DNA from: Galbitalea sp036266835
GTDB lineage: Bacteria > Actinomycetota > Actinomycetes > Actinomycetales > Microbacteriaceae
Direction of reading: 5' to 3'
Length of the DNA: 49,846 nucleotides
NCBI GenBank assembly: GCA_036266835.1
Contig: DATAXD010000059.1
Span: 1 to 49,846, forward strand
The translations under genes were made by a program, and so were the position numbers. The notes beneath the pieces are model-generated. The model saw only the letters and a list, made by a program, of their open reading frames with translations, was not told the DNA's origin and did not search any database. Of this stretch, positions 26,077 to 33,179 are shown piece by piece (the first letter of the stretch is position 1; each line of letters starts with the position of its first letter).

Positions 26077-26082
26077 TAGGCT
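26077..26082 (+). promoter_or_regulatory. Predicted -10 box TAGGCT, leaderless
   Basis: TAGGCT is followed by 8 nt and the GTG at 26091. The 12-mer ending in this box (26071-26082) recurs exactly at 28739-28750, also 8 nt before a GTG. Confidence 0.6.
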
Positions 26083-26090
26083 GACAACTC

Positions 26091-27266
26091 GTGGCCCCCG
26101 AACCTGTCGCAGACGCACGTCCCCGCGTGCTGCTCGACTGTACGGCGATTCCCGCGCACCGAGGTGGTGTTGGCCGCTATATCGAGGGATTGCTCGCCGG
26201 GTTGAGCCCCGACGAGGTTGTTCTCTCGCTGGCCGTTCAGCGCCGCGACCGTAGAACACTGGCCGCCCTCGCGCCATGGGCGGAAGTGTACGCGGTTCCC
26301 TCACTGCTGCGGATTCGTCTGCTTCGACTCGTCTGGGAGCAAGTCTCCCTACCCGGACTCGCCAGCCGACTTGGCGTCGAAGTCGTTCACTCGCCGCACT
26401 ACACCCGCCCTCGCGGATGGACGGGCGGCCGTGTCGTCACCGTTCACGATGCGACATTCTTCAGCCATCCGGAGACGCATCGACCGCTGAAACGGTGGTT
26501 CTTCCGGATGTGGACGAAGCGGTCCTGGCGGGTGGCCGACGTCGTAATCACTCCGAGCATCGCCACGGGCGACGAGGTTACGCGATTCATCGGGAAGCCG
26601 AAGGGCGTCCTGGAGGTGGCGTACCTCGGCGTCGATCTTTCACGCTTCCATCCTCCGACCGCGGACGAAGTCGAATCCTTCAGGGCCGCGACCGCCTCGC
26701 TGAAATCCCGGAGGTGGTTCGCCTTTCTTGGCACCATCGAACCTCGTAAGAACGTTCTCGCTCTGCTCGAGGGCTACCGCCTGCTCCGCGAGGAGTTTGC
26801 GGAAGAGACTCCCGACCTCCTCATCTCCGGGGGACGTGGCTGGGACACGCATGCGGTTGCGCGGCTTAACGCACTCCCGTCAAATTCGGGGGTGCGCGAG
26901 CTCGGGTACGTGCCCGCCACGAGCCTCGCGGAATTGCTCGGCGGCGCCGTTGCGGTCGTGTATCCGAGCGTCGGCGAGGGGTTCGGGCTGCCCGTGCTCG
27001 AAGCGATGGCATCGGGAGCGGCGGTAATCACGACACGCCGCCTGGCGATCCCCGAGGTCGGCGGGGACGCCGTCCTCTACATCGAACCCAACGCCGAGGA
27101 GATCCGAGACGCGCTGCGGGAGCTGCTGACCAATCCGGATGAGAATGAGCGATTGCGCGCGCTCGCCACCCTCCGCGCGTCGCTTTTCACCTGGCACGCG
27201 ACGGCGAAGCACCACGTCACCGCGTACGAAATCGCTGCAGCTGCAGCTGCAGCCCGGGCGCGCTGA
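26091..27266 (+). CDS. Glycosyltransferase family 4 (mannosyltransferase-like)
   Basis: This 391-residue GT-B enzyme has an acceptor-domain motif PAHRGGVGRYIEGLLAGL (about 19-36), VVTVHDATFFSHPETH, and the donor block YPSVGEGFGLPVLEAMASGAAVI. It belongs to the same subgroup as the protein at 20905-22038. The protein ends in an Ala-rich tail encoded by a (GCTGCA)x3 repeat at 27234-27253. GTG 26091 directly follows a TAGGCT promoter with no ribosome site, so the mRNA is probably leaderless. It is the first gene of the block inserted after gtrA. Donor and acceptor are unknown. Confidence 0.87.
   Translation: MAPEPVADARPRVLLDCTAIPAHRGGVGRYIEGLLAGLSPDEVVLSLAVQRRDRRTLAALAPWAEVYAVPSLLRIRLLRLVWEQVSLPGLASRLGVEVVHSPHYTRPRGWTGGRVVTVHDATFFSHPETHRPLKRWFFRMWTKRSWRVADVVITPSIATGDEVTRFIGKPKGVLEVAYLGVDLSRFHPPTADEVESFRAATASLKSRRWFAFLGTIEPRKNVLALLEGYRLLREEFAEETPDLLISGGRGWDTHAVARLNALPSNSGVRELGYVPATSLAELLGGAVAVVYPSVGEGFGLPVLEAMASGAAVITTRRLAIPEVGGDAVLYIEPNAEEIRDALRELLTNPDENERLRALATLRASLFTWHATAKHHVTAYEIAAAAAAARAR
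27234..27253 (+). repeat. Hexamer microsatellite (GCTGCA)x3
   Basis: Three perfect GCTGCA units plus GC encode Ala residues at the C-terminus of the GT4 gene. Slippage in units of 6 bp would change only the length of the alanine tail. Confidence 0.85.
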
Positions 27267-27296
27267 CCAGCCAGGTCGACACTCGCGCCTCCCGAC

Positions 27297-28604
27297 TTAC
27301 GGGCGCCCGAGACCCCGGTACAGCCAGCCTGCCGATCGCCAGCGCTCGGGATCGAGACAGTTGCGTCCGTCCACGATGATCCTGCCGGCGACCGCCAGAG
27401 CATCGGGGTCGAGTTCGCGGTAGTCCTGCCATTCGGTAAGGACGAGAACCACATCCGCTCCGGTGGCCGCCTCGTTGGCTGTCATCGCGTAGGTCAGCTC
27501 GGGGTGGAGGTGCCGTGAGGTCTCGACCGCGGCCGGATCCGTGGCGACGACGTGTGCGCCCGCCGCCAGCAATCGGGCCGCGACATCCAGAGCGGGCGAG
27601 TCCCGAACGTCATCCGAGTTCGGCTTGAATGCCAGTCCAAGGATCGCCACTCGCCTGCCGGCCAGGTCGCCGCCGAGAGCCTCGCGCGTCAACTCGACCA
27701 TACGGTCACGGCGGCGCAGGTTGATCGCATCCACTTCACCAAGGAACGCCAGCGACGCGCCGACACCGAGCTCCTCGCCCCGGGCTCGAAACGCCCTGAT
27801 GTCCTTGGGCAGGCAACCACCACCGAACCCCAGGCCGGAATTCAGAAAGCGGCGTCCGATGCGGGAGTCGTGGCCGATGGCGTCGGCGAGCTGCGTCACA
27901 TCGGCACCGGTCACCTCGGCGATCTCGGCCATCGCATTGATGAACGAGATCTTGGTCGCAAGAAAGGCGTTGGCGGAGACCTTGACCAATTCCGCAGTGG
28001 CGTAGTTGGTGACGATACGGGGAGTCTGCCTGGCCAGAGCGCTCTCATACACCTCGTCGAGGATCGCGGCAGCTCGTTCCCCGGCGGGCCCACTCGGCAC
28101 GCCGTAGACGAGACGATCGGGTCCGAGGGTGTCCTGCACCGCAAATCCTTCGCGAAGGAACTCCGGGTTCCATGCCAGCGACGCGTCCACGTCCGCTTCG
28201 GCGATCAGCCCGGCGAGCCGCACCGCTGTGCCCACCGGGACGGTCGACTTGCCCACCACGAGCGACCCGCGACGCAAGTGCGGGATGAGATTCGTGACAG
28301 CCGAGTCGACAAACCTCAGGTCGGCGGCGAATTCGCCCTTCTTCTGTGGTGTGCCAACGGCTATGAAGTGCACGTCCGCATCATCGGCGGCACCCAGATC
28401 CGTCGTGAAGTGCAGGCGTCCGGAGGCGCGGGCGGACTGCAGGATCTCGGTGAGCCCCGGCTCGAAGAATGGCGCGATCGCGGCGTCGAGCTCGTCGACC
28501 TTGGCCTGGTCGACGTCAATACCGACGACCTGGTGACCGAGCTCGGCCATACACGCCGCGTGGACGGCGCCAAGGTAGCCGCAGCCAATTACCGAAATCT
28601 TCAC
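27297..28604 (-). CDS. ugd: UDP-glucose 6-dehydrogenase
   Basis: The 435-residue enzyme oxidises UDP-glucose to UDP-glucuronate. VIGCGYLGAVHA (5-16), the TVPVGTA segment (121-127), NPEFLREG (146-153) and the catalytic Cys264 in GGGCLPKDIRAF are characteristic of the UDP-glucose-specific branch. A longer frame continues upstream to 28946, but GTG 28604 has GGGGAG 6 nt before it and begins MKISVIGCGYLG, the normal family N-terminus. It converges with the GT4 gene at 26091 (30-bp gap). Confidence 0.94.
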   Translation of the reverse strand: MKISVIGCGYLGAVHAACMAELGHQVVGIDVDQAKVDELDAAIAPFFEPGLTEILQSARASGRLHFTTDLGAADDADVHFIAVGTPQKKGEFAADLRFVDSAVTNLIPHLRRGSLVVGKSTVPVGTAVRLAGLIAEADVDASLAWNPEFLREGFAVQDTLGPDRLVYGVPSGPAGERAAAILDEVYESALARQTPRIVTNYATAELVKVSANAFLATKISFINAMAEIAEVTGADVTQLADAIGHDSRIGRRFLNSGLGFGGGCLPKDIRAFRARGEELGVGASLAFLGEVDAINLRRRDRMVELTREALGGDLAGRRVAILGLAFKPNSDDVRDSPALDVAARLLAAGAHVVATDPAAVETSRHLHPELTYAMTANEAATGADVVLVLTEWQDYRELDPDALAVAGRIIVDGRNCLDPERWRSAGWLYRGLGRP

Positions 28605-28653
28605 GCTCGTCTCCCCGGTCACGGTCAAGGCGGGCGTTGAGCGCGCCGGGACT

Positions 28654-28659
28654 ATCCTA
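28654..28659 (-). promoter_or_regulatory. Predicted -10 box TAGGAT, leadered mRNA
   Basis: TAGGAT points to ugd. Transcription would start near 28647, giving a leader of about 43 nt with a GGGGAG ribosome site before GTG 28604. Box and leader length match those of the other nucleotide-sugar dehydrogenase gene at 9554. Confidence 0.5.
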
Positions 28660-28744
28660 TGGAGGCCGGCCGGGGCAGCTGGACGAGCGCGGCCTGCGAA
28701 CGCGTCGACGGCGATATAGCGTGATCCTGGCCGACGTCGGTGTG

Positions 28745-28750
28745 TAGGCT
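28745..28750 (+). promoter_or_regulatory. Predicted -10 box TAGGCT, leaderless
   Basis: TAGGCT is followed by 8 nt and GTG 28759, which opens a 19-codon reading frame instead of the glycosyltransferase gene itself. Confidence 0.55.
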
Positions 28751-28758
28751 CAATCGTC

Positions 28759-28818
28759 GTGGCCGACCGCTTAGAGACTTCGCTCGTGTGCATCCGCCGA
28801 ATGCGAACGCGAGTGTGA
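28759..28818 (+). CDS. Predicted 19-codon leaderless upstream ORF
   Basis: The GTG at 28759 sits 8 nt after a TAGGCT box and opens a 19-residue frame (MADRLETS...MRTRV) that ends at TGA 28816-28818. That stop overlaps the GTG start of the following glycosyltransferase (28815-28817), so ribosomes finishing the small frame could restart on the large one. It contains a TTA codon, rare in this GC-rich DNA, and one cysteine. No similarity to known leader peptides is recognised. It may simply be a ribosome-loading device or an attenuator; the peptide itself may have no function. Confidence 0.45.
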   Translation: MADRLETSLVCIRRMRTRV

Positions 28819-30137
28819 GCGGCGTCCAGAAGGCCGGTCGAGCGGCTGCCGATTTCGTTGCCATGGCGGGGCGCTACATGGTCGACTCCGGGCAGCGCAA
28901 TCGTATGCGCGAGGTACTCAAGCGCGACGGCATGACCAGGGCACAACGCAGGATCGCGGCGGCCGAGCTTGCGGCGGCTCCAGCAGCGGCTCGTGCATAC
29001 GCCGGACTCGCAGCGACAAGCCTGAGCATGGCGTCAATACGGATGGACGCAGGGATTCCAGCGCACCTCAACCTCCTCATCGGCGAAGTCGTCCCGGGCG
29101 CCGTCTTTGCCGGAATCCACACAGCGATCACAGTCGCGAGGTCGATGACCGCGACACTCGACGTGCCGCTCCGCGTTGTCATGCTGGACTTCACGACAAT
29201 GGACAACACACCCGCCGTGATTTCGCGCTACCTGGCCGACGAGTTCGCGCTCTCGGGCGTCGAGATAGTTCGCCGAGAGGAGCTGTGCGGAAGACAATTC
29301 GGATCGGCGGACATCTGGCTGGCGACCCATTCCAAGACGGCGCATGCGGCGCAGGTCGCCAGTGAAGCCGGCATCATCGATCGCGCCAGGGTCGCCTACC
29401 TCATCCAGGACTACGAGCCCGGCTTCAGTCCATGGTCCACCGAATCCACGGTCGCGGCCGCCACGTACCATGCCGGTTTCGTTCCGATCGTGAATTCGTT
29501 TCCGCTGGCGACATTCCTCGTCGCACAGGAGGGCGAGACCGTGCCAGACGAGCTTGTGTTCGCGCCGAGCTTCGACCTGGAGCGCCTCGCCGCGACGGCA
29601 GCGCGACGCTCCAGCGGCGGGCCAGCACGTGTGCTGTTCTACGCACGGCCGTCCAAGCATCGAAACCTCTTTCAACTCGGAGTGTCGGCGCTCCGGTCCA
29701 CAGTGCTTGCACTGGGCCCGGAAGCTGAGGGCATCGACTTCGTATCTGCGGGCGAGCATCACGACGACCTCGAACTGGGCCGAGGACTAACCCTGAGATC
29801 CCTCGGGCGGCTCGGCTGGGACGACTACTTCGAACTGCTGTCAACCTCCGCGGTCGTGCTGTCACTGCAGGCGAGCCCGCATCCGAGTCATCCGCCGTTC
29901 GACGCGGCGATCTCGGGGGCCACGGCGATCACCAACGATTTCGCCGACACCCGCACCCACCTTCATCCGCGGATCGTCGCGGTTGCCGCCGAAACGACCA
30001 GCCTCGCTGATGCCCTCGTGGCGGCGATTCGGGCGACCGGCGATGCGGGCGGCTACCTTCCGGTAAAGCCCGGCCTACTGGGTAACCCGCTCGACGAGGT
30101 CGTGCGCGCGGCAGTAGCTCGACTCCGGCCCTCCTAG
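28815..30137 (+). CDS. WsaF-like glycosyltransferase (rhamnan synthesis type)
   Basis: The 440-residue protein resembles WsaF, a rhamnosyltransferase of Geobacillus S-layer glycan synthesis. The YLIQDYEPGFSPWSTE segment followed by an AATYHAG motif is the family hallmark, and a GT-B donor domain follows from VLFYARPSKHRN. An N-terminal helical extension of about 80 residues precedes it. The GTG at 28815 is preferred because its overlap with the upstream small frame explains initiation; a frame open to 28740 starts upstream of the predicted transcript start. The stop interlocks with that of the Wzt-like gene (CTAG, 30134-30137). Confidence 0.8.
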   Translation: MSGVQKAGRAAADFVAMAGRYMVDSGQRNRMREVLKRDGMTRAQRRIAAAELAAAPAAARAYAGLAATSLSMASIRMDAGIPAHLNLLIGEVVPGAVFAGIHTAITVARSMTATLDVPLRVVMLDFTTMDNTPAVISRYLADEFALSGVEIVRREELCGRQFGSADIWLATHSKTAHAAQVASEAGIIDRARVAYLIQDYEPGFSPWSTESTVAAATYHAGFVPIVNSFPLATFLVAQEGETVPDELVFAPSFDLERLAATAARRSSGGPARVLFYARPSKHRNLFQLGVSALRSTVLALGPEAEGIDFVSAGEHHDDLELGRGLTLRSLGRLGWDDYFELLSTSAVVLSLQASPHPSHPPFDAAISGATAITNDFADTRTHLHPRIVAVAAETTSLADALVAAIRATGDAGGYLPVKPGLLGNPLDEVVRAAVARLRPS

Positions 30138-30904
30138 CGACGCTGGTGATCGTCGCCCTTCTCGATCGCCTCCGCATAGGCATCCGCGACCTCGTCCGCG
30201 TTCCCGATCGCCTTCAACTTGCCGCCATCGATCCAGGCAGCGAGGTCACACATTTCGTGGATGTTCGTGATCGAGTGGGTGACCATGATGACCGTCTTGC
30301 CCGAGTCCTTCAGCTCGGCGAATTTCGCGCGACTCTTTTCCTTGAAGGCGGCGTCGCCCACCGCAAGGATCTCATCGACCACCAGGATGTCGGGATTGAC
30401 ATTGATCGCGACGGAGAAGCCCAACCGTACATACATTCCCGATGAGTAGTTCTTGATCGGCTGGTCGATGAACTTTCCGACGCCGGCAAACGCGACGATC
30501 TCATCGAACTTCGCTGCGACCGCCTTGCGCGGCATCCCGAGGATCGATGCGTTCAAATAGACATTTTCGCGACCGCTCAACTCGGGATGGAATCCCGAGC
30601 CCAACTCCAGCATCGACGCCATCCGCCCGTCGATCGTGATGCTCCCGCTGTCTGGGTAGAGGATGCGCGCGAGGCACTTCAGGAGGGTCGACTTGCCGGC
30701 GCCATTGCGGCCGACAATGCCGAAGGTCGCGCCTTTGGGCACCTCGAGTGAAATTCCCTCGAGGGCGACGAAATCCTCGTGCACGCCACGACGGCCCCGC
30801 ATGATCGCTGTCTTGACGGAGTTGTTCCGCTCGCGGTACATCCGGTAACGGACCGTCACGTCGTCGACGACGACCGCCGGAGCGACGACTGGAGCGGCGT
30901 TCAC
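30134..30904 (-). CDS. ABC transporter ATPase, Wzt/TagH type
   Basis: This 256-residue ATPase powers export of a polyprenyl-linked polysaccharide or teichoic-acid-like polymer. Walker A GRNGAGKS (65-72), the ELGSGFHPELSGRENVYLN family motif (100-118), the SSGMYVRL signature (154-161) and Walker B ILVVDE (173-178) are present. It stops soon after the conserved VTHS histidine region and lacks the C-terminal carbohydrate-binding domain found in many Wzt proteins, so chain-end recognition by this subunit is not expected. Start GTG 30904 overlaps the permease stop as GTGA. Confidence 0.93.
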   Translation of the reverse strand: MNAAPVVAPAVVVDDVTVRYRMYRERNNSVKTAIMRGRRGVHEDFVALEGISLEVPKGATFGIVGRNGAGKSTLLKCLARILYPDSGSITIDGRMASMLELGSGFHPELSGRENVYLNASILGMPRKAVAAKFDEIVAFAGVGKFIDQPIKNYSSGMYVRLGFSVAINVNPDILVVDEILAVGDAAFKEKSRAKFAELKDSGKTVIMVTHSITNIHEMCDLAAWIDGGKLKAIGNADEVADAYAEAIEKGDDHQRR

Positions 30905-31767
30905 AGCAGGCGTCCAAACTTCTTCTCATTGCGAACAAAGACGACGGATCCAACCCCGAAGACCACAAATCCGCACGCCACACACCAGATCACGTCGACC
31001 GGGTTGGGCCAGCGATTGTCGTACAGCAGGTTTCTAAAGACGTCGGTGAAGTGCGCCATCGGGTTGAGTTCGAATACGTTCAGCACCCAGGCGCCTTTCT
31101 TTTCCGCCAGTTTCTCGACGATGGTCAGCGGGTACATGATCGGCGTCAGGTAAAGCCCCAGACGCAGTGCGATTGTCACGAAATGCTGCATGTCCCTGAA
31201 GTGGACGTTGACGACGGCGAGCATCATCCCGATGCCGGACGCGAACATCGCGAGCAGCACCATGAACACCACCATCAGGGGAACCCACGGAAGCGACTTC
31301 CCAGCCGTCAGGAATCCGATGATGACGACAATGAGCGCCATCTCGTTCATCCAGGTGAATCCCTCGGCGCCGACCTCGGCGAGCGGCAGATGGATACGCG
31401 GGAAGTACACCTTCTTGATCAGGCTGGCGCCGTCGACGATGGACGTCATGCAGGTGGTCACGGTGTGGTTGAAGAAGGTCCACGGCAGCAGCCCGCACAC
31501 GAGCCACAACGGATAACTGTTGAGGCCGCTCGGATTGCCGGGAGGCGGCTGCGTACGAAACAACACGGCGAAAACGATCGTGTAGACGAGCATGGTTGCC
31601 AGCGGATTAATGAGCGACCACAGCTGGCCGAAAATGGTGCGCCGATATTTGCCCTTGACGTCTCGCATCGTCAAGTTGACAAGAAGTTCCCGGGTCGCCC
31701 AAAGCTCGCTGATGTAGGTCGTCAGCGGATTTTTCCGCGCGACGACGATGGACGGCTCAGGTGACAC
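30901..31767 (-). CDS. ABC-2 polysaccharide export permease, Wzm/TagG type
   Basis: The 288-residue permease has six hydrophobic segments and the family's N-terminal amphipathic region (LWATRELLVNLTMRDVKGKY) and RTIFGQLWSLINPL motif. It should form a dimeric channel with the ATPase encoded immediately downstream, moving a completed glycan across the membrane. It starts at GTG 31767, 6 nt after TAGAAT, so the two-gene operon is probably leaderless. It is divergent from the GT4 gene at 31842. Confidence 0.93.
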   Translation of the reverse strand: MSPEPSIVVARKNPLTTYISELWATRELLVNLTMRDVKGKYRRTIFGQLWSLINPLATMLVYTIVFAVLFRTQPPPGNPSGLNSYPLWLVCGLLPWTFFNHTVTTCMTSIVDGASLIKKVYFPRIHLPLAEVGAEGFTWMNEMALIVVIIGFLTAGKSLPWVPLMVVFMVLLAMFASGIGMMLAVVNVHFRDMQHFVTIALRLGLYLTPIMYPLTIVEKLAEKKGAWVLNVFELNPMAHFTDVFRNLLYDNRWPNPVDVIWCVACGFVVFGVGSVVFVRNEKKFGRLL

Positions 31768-31773
31768 CTCTGA

Positions 31774-31779
31774 ATTCTA
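31774..31779 (-). promoter_or_regulatory. Predicted -10 box TAGAAT, leaderless
   Basis: TAGAAT is 6 nt before the GTG at 31767 of the export permease. The opposite promoter lies 50 bp away at 31828. Confidence 0.55.
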
Positions 31780-31827
31780 GGAGGTTCACTCGCATTCGAT
31801 TGGCCAAGGCTCCCGGGGCGCGTTCGC

Positions 31828-31833
31828 TAGGCT
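31828..31833 (+). promoter_or_regulatory. Predicted -10 box TAGGCT, leaderless
   Basis: TAGGCT is followed by 8 nt and the GTG at 31842. The box and spacing are the same as at 26077 and 28745, and they decide the start of the glycosyltransferase gene. Confidence 0.6.
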
Positions 31834-31841
31834 CACTATTC

Positions 31842-33179
31842 GTGCTGGTCTATTTCATCAACCACTCCACCGCACCGGTGAATCTCGGCGGCGCGGAGAG
31901 GTCGATGATCACCCTCGTCGAGGACTGGTACGCCGCGGATCCGGCCTTCGAAGCATTCTTTCTGACGAAGGCGCCGAGGGGTCGGTTCATCGAAGCGATA
32001 GAACTTCGAGGATGGCGATATCTCGCGCTCAAGTACCGCGGCTGGGCTATCCCCCATGCCGTGCAGTCGGCGACCGAACGCGCTTATTTTGCCCGGGACG
32101 ACTACGCCGCAACCCTCGGAATGATCGATGTGATGCAGGAGAATCGCCCCGATCTCGTGGTCACCAACACCCTTGTCGCGCCGTGGGGGGCCTTCGCGGC
32201 AAAGGCGCTTGGCATTCCCCACGCCTGGTTCATCCGCGAATACGGCGATCTCGATCACGGCCTCACATTCCAGCTCGGCAGGGAGCGGACGATTGCGGAC
32301 ATCGGGTTGCTGTCGGAGGCGGTGTTCGTAAACTCGCGCGCCCTCCGCGAACACGTGATCGCGCAAATAGATGAAGCCAAAGTCTCGGTGGTCTATCCGC
32401 GCGTCGACGTCGACTCGATCGCGAAGTTGTCCAAGGAGCAGCCGGCGAGCGATCCGTTCCCGGACTCTGCCACCGCCGCGCTCAAGATCACAATGGTGGG
32501 ACGGCTGTCCGAGACGAAGGGACAACTCGATGTCGTGGCGGCGCTCGGGTTACTCCGCGATCAGGGTATCGACGCGCGACTCACCCTCGTCGGAGCATCG
32601 GAACCTCCCGGATTCGAGCGCGTCATCCAGAGCGCGGCGCGTGAGCACGGGGTGGCCGATCGCCTGGTTATCGCGGGCGAACGCGACAATCCCTTCCCCT
32701 ATGTTCGAGCCGCAGACGTGTGTGTCACGGCCTCTGGCATCGAGGCCTTCGGGCGCACCACGCTCGAATACCTCGCCCTCGGAAAGCCGGTCGTGGCGTC
32801 GTCGGCGGGCGGCAGCGCGGAGCTGGTGGATGACGGAAAATGCGGCTTCCTGTTCCATCCGTCGGACACCGCGGGCCTCGCAGCAGCGCTCGCGCGTTAC
32901 GCGGCCGATCCGGCACTGCTCGAAACTCACGGTCGCGCCGCCGTGAAACGGGCCGCAGCGATCCAGTCCCGACCGCTCGACAACCTAGGCGCAATCCAGA
33001 AGATGAGGGCAATCGCGACCGGGCCTTCGTACCGCCTCCCCAACGCCGCACAGCTCTGGTTCGCCCTGCTCGCAGCCGACGGGGCGGGTCGACCGCGTCG
33101 CGGTTTCACTTCGATCGCTGTAAGACGTGTACGCGCCCGCCTCGGACGGTGGGCGAAGCTCCACTCGCGAACCAGATGA
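31842..33179 (+). CDS. Glycosyltransferase family 4
   Basis: This 445-residue GT-B enzyme begins LVYFINHSTAPVNLGGAERS, whose GGAE element is the usual GT4 acceptor-domain turn. The donor domain starts at ITMVGRLSETKGQLDVVAAL. The EAFGRTTLEYLALGKPVVAS block carries the two conserved glutamates (ExxxxxxxE). The open frame extends to 31761, but those 27 codons lie upstream of the predicted transcription start, so GTG 31842 is preferred. The last bases overlap the next gene as ATGA. Confidence 0.87.
   Translation: MLVYFINHSTAPVNLGGAERSMITLVEDWYAADPAFEAFFLTKAPRGRFIEAIELRGWRYLALKYRGWAIPHAVQSATERAYFARDDYAATLGMIDVMQENRPDLVVTNTLVAPWGAFAAKALGIPHAWFIREYGDLDHGLTFQLGRERTIADIGLLSEAVFVNSRALREHVIAQIDEAKVSVVYPRVDVDSIAKLSKEQPASDPFPDSATAALKITMVGRLSETKGQLDVVAALGLLRDQGIDARLTLVGASEPPGFERVIQSAAREHGVADRLVIAGERDNPFPYVRAADVCVTASGIEAFGRTTLEYLALGKPVVASSAGGSAELVDDGKCGFLFHPSDTAGLAAALARYAADPALLETHGRAAVKRAAAIQSRPLDNLGAIQKMRAIATGPSYRLPNAAQLWFALLAADGAGRPRRGFTSIAVRRVRARLGRWAKLHSRTR

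Noticed and set aside
28605..28946. Upstream extension of UDP-glucose dehydrogenase
   Set aside because: It runs through the ugd promoter and into the opposite gene; the Rossmann motif and a good ribosome site place the start at GTG 28604.
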